DNA from: Lachnospiraceae bacterium
GTDB lineage: Bacteria; Bacillota; Clostridia; Lachnospirales; Lachnospiraceae
DNA: 36,954 bases
Assembly: GCA_021199405.1 (NCBI GenBank)
Contig: JAJQID010000078.1
Location: forward strand, 1 to 36,954
Reading direction: 5' to 3'
Shown here piece after piece: positions 30,532 to 36,954 of this stretch (position 1 is its first letter; the number at the start of each line of letters is the position of its first letter). The position numbers and the translations under genes were made by a program. Under the pieces are notes generated by a model. That model ran no database searches. It was not told where the DNA came from and saw nothing but the letters and a program-made list of their open reading frames with translations.

Positions 30532-31866
30532 TTACACAATCCCCTGAGCGTTCATGGCGCTGACGACCTTCTCAAAGCCGGCGATGTTGGCGCCTACCAC
30601 GTAGTTGCCTTCTTTGCCGTACTTCTTCGCTGCGTTGTCAATATTGTGGTAAATATTGATCATGATGTTCTGCAGCCTGGAATCCACTTCCTCGAAGCTC
30701 CAGCTTAAGCGCTCGCTGTTCTGGGTCATCTCCAGAGCGGAGGTAGCTACGCCGCCGGCATTGGAAGCCTTGCCGGGAACGAAGAGAACGCCGTTTGCCT
30801 GCAGGTACTCGGTAGCATCCAGTGTGGTGGGCATGTTGGCGCCCTCAGCTACTGCCTTGCAGCCATTGGCCACCAGCTGCTTCGCATCGTCGATGAGAAG
30901 CTCATTCTGGGTAGCGCAGGGAAGAGCGATGTCGCAGGGGATAGCCCATACGCCGCGGCCCTCATGGTAGACAGCGCTGGATCTGGCAGCCGCATACTCG
31001 GTCAGACGGGCGCGCTTTACTTCCTTGACCTCCTTTAACAGGTCCACATCGATGCCCTCCGGATCATAAATCCAGCCGGTGGAATCAGAGCAGGTTACCA
31101 CCTTCGCCCCCATCTGCTGCGCCTTCTGGATGGCATAGATGGCTACATTGCCGGCGCCGGATACCACAACGGTCTTGCCGGTCATCTCCTCGCCGTGGCA
31201 CTTCATCATTTCCTGTACCAGATACAAAAGACCGTAGCCGGTGGCCTCGGTACGTGCCAGGGAGCCGCCGTATGAGAGACCCTTGCCGGTCAGAACGCCC
31301 TCATAACGGTTCTGCAGGCGCTTGTACTGGCCGAACATATAGCCGATTTCACGGGCGCCGGTGCCGATATCGCCGGCGGGGACATCGGTGTCTGCACCGA
31401 TATACTTGGAAAGCTCAGTCATGAAGCTCTGGCAGAAAGCCATGACCTCTCTGTCGGACTTGCCCTTGGGGTCAAAATCGGAGCCGCCCTTGCCGCCGCC
31501 GATGGGCAGGCCGGTCAGGGAATTCTTGAACACCTGCTCAAAGCCCAGGAACTTGATAATGCCAAGATTAACCGAGGGGTGTAAGCGCAGACCTCCCTTG
31601 TAGGGGCCGATGGCGCTGTTGAACTGAACACGGTAGCCGGTATTGACCTGTACCTGTCCCTTGTCGTCCACCCACGGAACGCGGAAGATGAGCTGTCTTT
31701 CCGGGGTCACAAGCCTCTCCAGCAGGGCGTCCCTGCGGTAGGCGTCCTCATTCTGATCGATGACCAGGCGCAGAGAATCCAGCACCTCCTTCACTGCCTG
31801 ATGGAACTCGGGCTGGGAAGGGTTCTTCTCAATGACCTGGGCGATCACTTCGTCAACATATGACAT
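30532..31866 (-). CDS. gdhA: NADP-specific glutamate dehydrogenase
   Basis: Reductively aminates 2-oxoglutarate to glutamate, assimilating ammonia. The 444 residues match the hexameric bacterial enzyme in length: FRVPWVDDKGQVQVNTGYRVQFN, GPYKGGLRLHPSVN, the catalytic lysine in PIGGGKGGSDFDPKGKSD, DVPAGDIGTGAREIGYMFGQYK, and the nucleotide-binding VVVSGAGNVAIYA. AAGGAGG lies before the ATG (complement of 31864-31866). It is monocistronic with its own promoter, convergent to the MATE gene. Confidence 0.97.
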   Translation of the reverse strand: MSYVDEVIAQVIEKNPSQPEFHQAVKEVLDSLRLVIDQNEDAYRRDALLERLVTPERQLIFRVPWVDDKGQVQVNTGYRVQFNSAIGPYKGGLRLHPSVNLGIIKFLGFEQVFKNSLTGLPIGGGKGGSDFDPKGKSDREVMAFCQSFMTELSKYIGADTDVPAGDIGTGAREIGYMFGQYKRLQNRYEGVLTGKGLSYGGSLARTEATGYGLLYLVQEMMKCHGEEMTGKTVVVSGAGNVAIYAIQKAQQMGAKVVTCSDSTGWIYDPEGIDVDLLKEVKEVKRARLTEYAAARSSAVYHEGRGVWAIPCDIALPCATQNELLIDDAKQLVANGCKAVAEGANMPTTLDATEYLQANGVLFVPGKASNAGGVATSALEMTQNSERLSWSFEEVDSRLQNIMINIYHNIDNAAKKYGKEGNYVVGANIAGFEKVVSAMNAQGIV

Positions 31867-31909
31867 AGAAATGTCCTCCTTAGTTTATAGAATAAATACA
31901 CCGCTACCT

Positions 31910-31938
31910 ATTATAAAATAGATTATCCCGGTATACAA
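31910..31938 (-). promoter_or_regulatory. Promoter of gdhA
   Basis: On the minus strand: TTGTAT (31933-31938), 17 bases, TATAAT (31910-31915), about 45 bases before the gdhA start. A purine-poor, T-rich tract lies upstream (31940-32010 on the minus strand). Confidence 0.65.
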
Positions 31939-32046
31939 GAAAAATTTTTGCATCCCCGGAAAAAAAGGACACAAAAAAATAAGAAAAAAAACAAAATACT
32001 TCCTTTGCAAAAGCCGCCGGATGTAGTATACTGTTTCCAATAAACC

Positions 32047-32244
32047 GTTACTATTCACAGCCGACTTGAAATGTATTATCAGACTCGTCAAGCTTGCTTG
32101 TAAGAGACTGATAATACATTTCAGGTTGACTGAGAATCAGTCACTTCCTCCACATAAGCAATCTTAGCCCCGTAGGGGCGAGAAAGCACGCGTAGCGGGT
32201 GAGATTGCGCATGTGAAGGAAGCGGTTGTGAATGAAATAGTAAC
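32047..32244. repeat. 198-bp cloverleaf-like inverted-repeat element
   Basis: The ends are inverted (GTTACTATT at 32047-32055, AATAGTAAC at 32236-32244, extended by CACAGCCG/CGGTTGTG with a short insertion). Inside are three stems: GAAATGTATTATCAG (32068-32082) with its exact complement (32108-32122); GACTGA-gaa-TCAGTC (32128-32142); and CTTCCT-CACAT-GCAATCT (32144-32164) with AGATTGC-ATGTG-AGGAAG (32202-32222), which itself carries GCCCC-gta-GGGGC (32167-32179) and a CGC-gta-GCG loop. No gene is present. It fills most of the 415-base gap between gdhA and the SH3 gene, and may be a MITE-like element or a structured RNA. Confidence 0.75.
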
Positions 32245-32281
32245 AGCGAACCCATAGAAAAACTGAAAAGAGGTGTACACT

Positions 32282-33856
32282 TTGAAAAAACTGCGAAAAG
32301 TATTGACTCTCGCAGCAGCATTGTTTGTTATGATGGCTGCTGTTTGTCGGATGAATGTGCCGGTGGAGGCGTATGTGCAGAAGCTTGGCACGATTACCTC
32401 AGACACCAGCCTGTATGAAAGTGCATCCAGCTCCGCTTCCGTGGTGATGAGCCTGACCAGCGGACAGAGCGTGCTTGTCAATAATGAAGTGACGGGAACG
32501 GATGGTGCGATCTGGTACCAGCTTTATGTCGATAATACGGAGACCGGATATGTATTGTCCAGCGTGGTTTCCGTATCAGAGAGCTCTTCTGAAACAGGCT
32601 CTACGGAGGCGGCGGTTCTGACAACCACCACTACCACCACAGTCACCACAGGTACGATTACCGCGGGCACCGTCAATGTGCGCGCGTCGGCTACCACCAG
32701 CAGCACCGCAGTGACGACCCTGTCAAGCGGAGATACCTTTACAGTGGTGGCAGAGGAGACTGGTGCTGACGGCTATGTCTGGTATCAGGCGGAGTTTGAG
32801 CAGAACGGGAGCACGGTTACAGGTTATATTCGTTCCGATCTGGCGACAGTCAGCACAGAAGAGATAGAGACTGTTGTGGAGAATCCGGATGTGACGGAGG
32901 AGCTGGCGGAGGAGACGACGGAAACAGCGGTTCCCTATCGCCTGGTGAGCCAGGAGAGCGCGGAGGGCGAGACGATCTGGTATCTGGTGGAGGACGGCAG
33001 CAGCGAGGGATATTCTGTGGAAGCTCTGCTGGAGGCAGCCAACACCCCGGTTTCTTCATCCGGTGGCGGACAGAAGGCTGTGATTGTGCTTCTGATTATA
33101 TTGCTGATCATCGCGGGAGCGGCAGCTGCATTCTTCTGTCTGCGGTGGAGAGACGCCGAGAATCTGATGGAAGAGATGCGGGAGCAGAATAAGCGCCGGC
33201 GTACAGTCAGGAAGGAGGCTGCACCCGCAGCGGGAGGAAAGTCTCAGAACCCGCAGTCCAGACAGACGAAGCCCCAGCAGTCCGCGGCGGGACAGACAAG
33301 ATCCCAGCAGTCCGCGGCGGGACAGACAAGATCCCAGCAGTCCACGGCGGGACAGACAAGATCCCAGCAGTCCGCCGCAGGACAGGCAAGACCCCAGCAA
33401 TCTGCCGCAGGACAGGCGAGACCTCAGCAGTCCGCCACAGGGCAGACAAAGACTCAGCAGTCTGTGCAGGCGCGAACGCAGCAGACAGTGAAGGCGAAGC
33501 CCGCGGCAGGCAGCGGATCGCAGACATCCTCCAAACCGGTAGCGCCGACTCTGACGAAGGGAACCCGAGCGGAGGCGTCGGGAACGGCTGATACAGGGCC
33601 AAAGACCCGTCCTCAGCCCAGGACACAGTCAAAGAGCAGCTATGATGACCTGGATCTGAGTGATCTGGACGATCTGGATCTGGAGGATTTCCCAAGCTCC
33701 GATGATATTGTGCAGACAACCCGCAAGGAGCTGAAGCGCAAGCAGGAGGAGCCGGTATCAAAGCCCAAGACCCGCAAATCCAGAAATTTCCTGGATGACG
33801 ATGATGACGAGGATCTGGAATTTGATTTCCTGAGACTGGATGACGATGATGAATAA
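32282..33856 (+). CDS. Membrane-anchored SH3-domain protein with cytoplasmic repeat tail
   Basis: 524 residues from TTG 32282, chosen because AAAAGAGG (32266-32273) lies eight bases upstream. A signal peptide (1-30, ending VEA) is followed by two SH3-like domains (about 35-98 and 124-190) outside the cell; each shows a WYQ strand and a GY(V/I) end, and a weaker third is possible at about 215-255. One membrane helix spans about 264-287. The inside part is basic, then carries six ten-residue repeats QQSAAGQTRS (332-391), and ends in acidic stretches (YDDLDLSDLDDLDLEDF and a run of Asp/Glu at the C-terminus). The layout suggests a link between the wall outside and a partner inside. Its partner is unknown. 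Confidence 0.85.
   Translation: MKKLRKVLTLAAALFVMMAAVCRMNVPVEAYVQKLGTITSDTSLYESASSSASVVMSLTSGQSVLVNNEVTGTDGAIWYQLYVDNTETGYVLSSVVSVSESSSETGSTEAAVLTTTTTTTVTTGTITAGTVNVRASATTSSTAVTTLSSGDTFTVVAEETGADGYVWYQAEFEQNGSTVTGYIRSDLATVSTEEIETVVENPDVTEELAEETTETAVPYRLVSQESAEGETIWYLVEDGSSEGYSVEALLEAANTPVSSSGGGQKAVIVLLIILLIIAGAAAAFFCLRWRDAENLMEEMREQNKRRRTVRKEAAPAAGGKSQNPQSRQTKPQQSAAGQTRSQQSAAGQTRSQQSTAGQTRSQQSAAGQARPQQSAAGQARPQQSATGQTKTQQSVQARTQQTVKAKPAAGSGSQTSSKPVAPTLTKGTRAEASGTADTGPKTRPQPRTQSKSSYDDLDLSDLDDLDLEDFPSSDDIVQTTRKELKRKQEEPVSKPKTRKSRNFLDDDDDEDLEFDFLRLDDDDE
33275..33454 (+). repeat. Six 30-bp tandem repeats within the SH3 gene
   Basis: Units begin with CAGCAG or CAGCAA and run 33275-33304, 33305-33334, 33335-33364, 33365-33394, 33395-33424 and 33425-33454. 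The first three differ by one base; later ones diverge more. A seventh decayed unit begins at 33455. Unit length keeps the reading frame, so copy number can change without breaking the protein. Confidence 0.9.
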
Positions 33857-33870
33857 GAATTGAGATGGGG

Positions 33871-33901
33871 GGACAGCCTGCGAATACAGGTTGTCCTTTT
33901 T
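33871..33901 (+). terminator. Terminator of the SH3 gene
   Basis: GGACAGCCTG (33871-33880) pairs with CAGGTTGTCC (33887-33896), then TTTTT. It lies before the chosen start of the next gene and argues against the upstream ATG at 33865. Confidence 0.8.
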
Positions 33902-33933
33902 GCAAAAGTATGATGAGAAAGGCAGGAGAAGGT

Positions 33934-36372
33934 ATGGCGCAGAGCAAAAATGGACAGATACCGGTCAGCAGCATCCGGATTGCCCGTATCCGGGGCAATG
34001 CTGCAGAGCATGTGCCGGATTATCTTTTTTTATGGGCATTACGCGGGGAGTTTGGGCTGATTTTGGATCAGCTCCATTATACCATCCGGAGTAATGACGT
34101 TCTGCTGCTTTTACCCGGACAATTATATAATCTTTACGCAAATGGGCAGAATGAAATCATGATGGTACAGATCAGACGTGATTTCTTTGAGGAGAGGGGC
34201 AGCGGCTCCCTGGGACATTATGTCTGTTCTTCCGCTGCAGATCAGGAACGTGACTATGAACCGCTGCGAAGAATGCTGGCACAGCTGGCGCTGACATGGA
34301 TTTCTGAGGATCCGGAGAAGGATCTGCTGCTGAATTCTCAGGCTTACAGTCTGTTGTATTACATGAACCGGTATCATTATATTCTGGATGTTTCCGCCCT
34401 GTCGGGGGAGGACGGTAAGGAGCTGTCAGCCAGAGCCAGGGATATTGTTTCCTTTGTGGAGGACAATTACAGGGACCATATCGGGCTTTCTGATCTGGCG
34501 GCACATCTGAATTTGTCCGCGCAGTATGCGTCCAGACTGGTGAAACGCTGTCTGGGACGCAACTACATTTCTTATTTGAATCAGGTGCGGCTTCAGCATG
34601 CCTGTGATGATCTTGTATATACGGATAAGACAGTTCTGGCCGTTGCGACGGACAATGGGTTTTCCAATATGAACTCATTCAACAGGCTGTTCCGGGATAC
34701 CTACAAAATAACGCCTTCTCAGTATCGGGCAGAAAACAGGAAGGCCGCCGAGCCTGCTGTGGTGGGAAGCGGCGGGGAACAGGAGCTGAATCTTGAGGAG
34801 ACCCTGCGGGATCACCTGGGCTGTTATGGGGAACAGAACGGACCGGCACTGTCTCAGAAAGACTTTGCGCCGAAGACCATGGTAACGGTGCCTCACGCGG
34901 CGCAGGGGCGGGATTGCTGTTTCCCATGGCAGCAGACGATTAATATCGGGTACAGTGATTACAGTGACCGCGCGGAGTTAAAGGAGCATATGCAGATCGT
35001 ACAGAAGGAAATCGGCTTTTCCTATGGAAGGCTGCAGGCAGTTCTGAACGAGTCAATGCTCCCGACAATTCCCGGGACGGAGGATTACAATTATTCAAGA
35101 CTGGATCAGATGATCGAGAATATGCTGGCCATCGGGATGAGGCCGTTTCTGGACCTGACCTATAAATTTTCCCATGTAGTGGGCTATTCACAGGATCAGG
35201 GAAATGAACGGCAGGAATATATGATTGAGGAGAACCGACGTTTCTCCGGCAAGGTTTCCGCACTGATTCGCCATTGTATTAATGCCTTTGGACGCCAGGA
35301 GGTGGAAAACTGGCAGTTTGAGATCGGATATCTGCATGATGAAAACCTGCAGATACTGGAGAGCCCGGATTATTTCTGCCGCCGTTTTCAGGAGGCATAT
35401 TACCTGATTAAGGAGATGCTGCCGGGAGCCTGTGTTGGAGGGATGGGCTATAATATTATGCTGTCGGATGACCTTCTGGAGGAAGTGCTTAATCGCCTGG
35501 ATGAGAAAAAGTTCACACCGGATTTTCTGTCTGTGGTGTTTTTTGCGTACTGTTCCCCGCTGCTTCCGGGAGATCCGGAAAATTCGGCGATTTCCTCGGA
35601 TCCGGATCGGGCTCTGAATCGGGTGCGCAGTGTGCGCAAAGTACTTGACCGCCATCCGTACGCACCGGGGAAGCTGTATCTGACAGCCTTCGGGCAGGAC
35701 ATATCCGCTCGAAATTACGTCAATGACAGCTGTTATCAGGCCGCTTTTCTGGTAAAAAACGCCATCGACCTGATGAATCAGGTAGATCTGCTGGCTTTCT
35801 GGCAGCTTTCGGATATCTGCGACACACATACGGATTCCAGCACGCTGCTTTTCGGCGGTAATGGTCTGTTAAGCCAGGCGGGATTGAAAAAACCGGGGTT
35901 CAGCGCATTAAAGAGAATGAAAAATCTGGGGGAGAAGCTGGTACAGAAGGGTCCTGATTATCTGGTGACAACGGACAACAGAAGCAGGATTACCCTGGTC
36001 ATGTATCATTATTCGCACTTCAATGACCAGTACTGTGTCCGGAGATATTCACAGGTGAGCGCACAGCAGGTGTATTCTGTCTTTGACGCGCCGGAGGTGA
36101 TTGATCTCACCATCCGCCTGGAGGGACTTACAGAGGGAAGGTATCGGGTCAACACAACGGTGATCAACAGGGAACACGGCAGTATCCTTGATCAATGGCT
36201 TGAATATGGACAGCTGGAGCATCTTTATCCCAGGGACATTCAGTACTTTCGGGACGTGGTACATCCCCATCAGCAGGTGGCGTATCGAAATTGTGAGGAT
36301 GGAATTCTGGAAATTCACGCGCAGTTGTCTCCTCACGAGATACGTTTTGTGGAGCTGACGGGAGAACTATAA
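33934..36372 (+). CDS. AraC-family regulator fused to a GH39-like domain
   Basis: 812 residues, no signal peptide. Residues 1-150 resemble an AraC sugar-binding cupin (VPDYLFLWALRGEFGLIL, DVLLLLPGQLYNLYANGQ). Residues 168-270 form the double helix-turn-helix (ARDIVSFVEDNYRDHIGLSDLAAHLNLS to FNRLFRDTYKITPSQYR). From about 330 to 690 comes a barrel like glycoside hydrolase family 39 (beta-xylosidase), ending FGGNGLLSQAGLKKPGFSALKRM, then a beta-sandwich. The family acid/base motif WNEP is replaced (W460 then QFEIGYLHDEN), and the nucleophile motif LTE(W/F) reads LTAF (Ala585), so it is probably catalytically dead and may sense sugars. AGGAGAAGG (33924-33932) sets ATG 33934. It may regulate the genes to its right. 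Confidence 0.85.
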   Translation: MAQSKNGQIPVSSIRIARIRGNAAEHVPDYLFLWALRGEFGLILDQLHYTIRSNDVLLLLPGQLYNLYANGQNEIMMVQIRRDFFEERGSGSLGHYVCSSAADQERDYEPLRRMLAQLALTWISEDPEKDLLLNSQAYSLLYYMNRYHYILDVSALSGEDGKELSARARDIVSFVEDNYRDHIGLSDLAAHLNLSAQYASRLVKRCLGRNYISYLNQVRLQHACDDLVYTDKTVLAVATDNGFSNMNSFNRLFRDTYKITPSQYRAENRKAAEPAVVGSGGEQELNLEETLRDHLGCYGEQNGPALSQKDFAPKTMVTVPHAAQGRDCCFPWQQTINIGYSDYSDRAELKEHMQIVQKEIGFSYGRLQAVLNESMLPTIPGTEDYNYSRLDQMIENMLAIGMRPFLDLTYKFSHVVGYSQDQGNERQEYMIEENRRFSGKVSALIRHCINAFGRQEVENWQFEIGYLHDENLQILESPDYFCRRFQEAYYLIKEMLPGACVGGMGYNIMLSDDLLEEVLNRLDEKKFTPDFLSVVFFAYCSPLLPGDPENSAISSDPDRALNRVRSVRKVLDRHPYAPGKLYLTAFGQDISARNYVNDSCYQAAFLVKNAIDLMNQVDLLAFWQLSDICDTHTDSSTLLFGGNGLLSQAGLKKPGFSALKRMKNLGEKLVQKGPDYLVTTDNRSRITLVMYHYSHFNDQYCVRRYSQVSAQQVYSVFDAPEVIDLTIRLEGLTEGRYRVNTTVINREHGSILDQWLEYGQLEHLYPRDIQYFRDVVHPHQQVAYRNCEDGILEIHAQLSPHEIRFVELTGEL

Positions 36373-36409
36373 GGGAAAAATAACAGATAAGTAAATATGG
36401 AAAAGGCAG

Positions 36410-36446
36410 CAGAGGTCAAGAAATGAATATCATTTTTTGACCTCTG
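36410..36446 (+). terminator. Terminator after the AraC-GH39 gene
   Basis: CAGAGGTCAA (36410-36419) pairs with TTGACCTCTG (36437-36446), with AAATG/CATTT pairing inside the loop. The stem is followed by TTTCGTG. Confidence 0.7.
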
Positions 36447-36542
36447 TTTCGTGTGAAAACCAAAAAAAAGAAAAAAGCCAAAAAAACGATAAAATTTGGT
36501 CGAATGTTTGCAAAAAAATGGATAGAGAAGGGGAAAAAGGAG

Positions 36543-36551
36543 TGATACAAT
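36543..36551 (+). promoter_or_regulatory. Candidate extended -10 of the last gene
   Basis: TGATACAAT fits an extended -10 (TGn-TACAAT), 44 bases before ATG 36595. No -35 consensus is seen, as expected for an activator-dependent promoter; the AraC-type protein upstream is a candidate activator. Confidence 0.35.
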
Positions 36552-36594
36552 TTGTGCAAGTTAGACAAAAGATTAAAGTTTTCAGAAAGAGAGT

Positions 36595-36954
36595 ATGGAC
36601 AAAATGAGAATTGTTCACGGATATTCGCTTCCAATTCCGGATTATGAACCGGTCCGGCGATTTACGCCCCAGGAGATGGTGGATCAGGATATGCCTGGAA
36701 TGGGAAGCGGATCAAAGTTTGATGACGCGCCGGGCAGCCCGGCGATCCTTGTGGAAAAGGATGGGGTGAAGAAGGATGCGGTAAAGTCCGGGTGTATCTA
36801 CGGCGGGACAATCAGCGATCAGGGTGTGAGCGATCTGAAATTTGTTACCTATGACGGGAATCTGGGAGGAGTCATGGTGATCGGTCCTCAAAAATATACG
36901 ATTGACCGGGCAACAATGAGCCTCTCGGGAAAGTGCCTGGGGCTGGGTCTGGAG
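36595..36954 (+). CDS. Unrecognised protein, 5' part only
   Basis: The frame opens at ATG 36595 after GAAAGAGAG and runs to the right edge without a stop (120 codons visible). The product starts MDKMRIVHGYSLPIPDYEPV with no signal peptide and is rich in Gly, Asp and short hydrophobic strands (CIYGGTISDQGVSDLKFVTYDG, then GGVMVIGPQKYTIDRATMSLSGK). The repeated strand-turn pattern would suit a beta-helix or beta-sandwich. A second ATG at 36604 is possible. I do not recognise a family. Its position behind an AraC/pseudo-glycosidase regulator and a terminator makes it a likely target of that regulator, perhaps in carbohydrate use. Confidence 0.75.
   Translation, partial: MDKMRIVHGYSLPIPDYEPVRRFTPQEMVDQDMPGMGSGSKFDDAPGSPAILVEKDGVKKDAVKSGCIYGGTISDQGVSDLKFVTYDGNLGGVMVIGPQKYTIDRATMSLSGKCLGLGLE

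Noticed and set aside
33275..33454. CRISPR array
   Set aside because: The 30-bp units are adjacent without spacers, keep the reading frame and lie inside a coding gene, so they are coding tandem repeats.
33865..33933. Upstream ATG 33865 for the AraC-GH39 protein
   Set aside because: The extra codons lie in the terminator hairpin of the preceding gene (33871-33901); ATG 33934 has its own ribosome site.
1..36954. tRNA, rRNA, insertion sequences, phage or integrase genes
   Set aside because: No such genes or transposase-like frames were recognised on either strand, so the region is taken as ordinary chromosome with small repeats only.

Overview
The window looks like a chromosomal segment of a gut-type clostridium, most likely Lachnospiraceae. 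The reasons are about 50% GC coding DNA with AT-rich intergenic regions, strong AGGAGG-type ribosome sites, Ser/Glu-rich lipoproteins, a DUF6142-like membrane protein, an NADP-type glutamate dehydrogenase and class I purine genes. This is inference from gene content; no 16S gene or tRNA was seen.

Region 1 (1-9500): the end of a secreted SH3-domain protein; a 27-residue Hol_Tox/TxpA-like toxin with a LexA-like box in its promoter and a convergent antisense-RNA promoter; a short palindromic repeat; a membrane-anchored metallo-beta-lactamase-fold protein; an XRE regulator; pyrF; an HxlR regulator divergent from a polar amino-acid ABC importer (permease, ATPase, lipoprotein); pyruvate kinase; and a lipoprotein of unknown function. 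Region 2 (9500-15000): pyrE, a 50-residue membrane peptide, a DUF6142-like protein, then purE-purM-purN-purD. Region 3 (15000-16760, minus strand): an AbrB-type antitoxin/ParE-RelE toxin pair with a perfect consensus promoter, and a CaCA cation antiporter.

Region 4 (16760-28730) is one co-directional catabolic locus: a Tat-type lipoprotein solute-binding protein broken by one missing T, DppB/C/D/F-type transporter parts, an MFS transporter, a D-2-hydroxyacid dehydrogenase, a ceramidase-N-domain-like protein, an alpha/beta hydrolase and a GntR/UTRA regulator. The promoter before the binding protein and the one before the regulator share the layout TTGAA(A/T)-16-TTAAATTTTAA, which suggests joint control. 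The substrate cannot be named.

Region 5 (28730-36954): a MATE exporter, gdhA (minus strand), a 198-bp cloverleaf-like repeat whose ends recur as a short hairpin in the pyk leader, a bitopic SH3 protein with 30-bp tandem repeats, an AraC regulator fused to a GH39-like domain that seems to lack both catalytic glutamates, and the start of an unrecognised protein.

The most interesting items are the SOS-box type I toxin-antitoxin locus, the AraC/pseudo-GH39 fusion, the matched promoters of the catabolic locus, and several families of short structured repeats.
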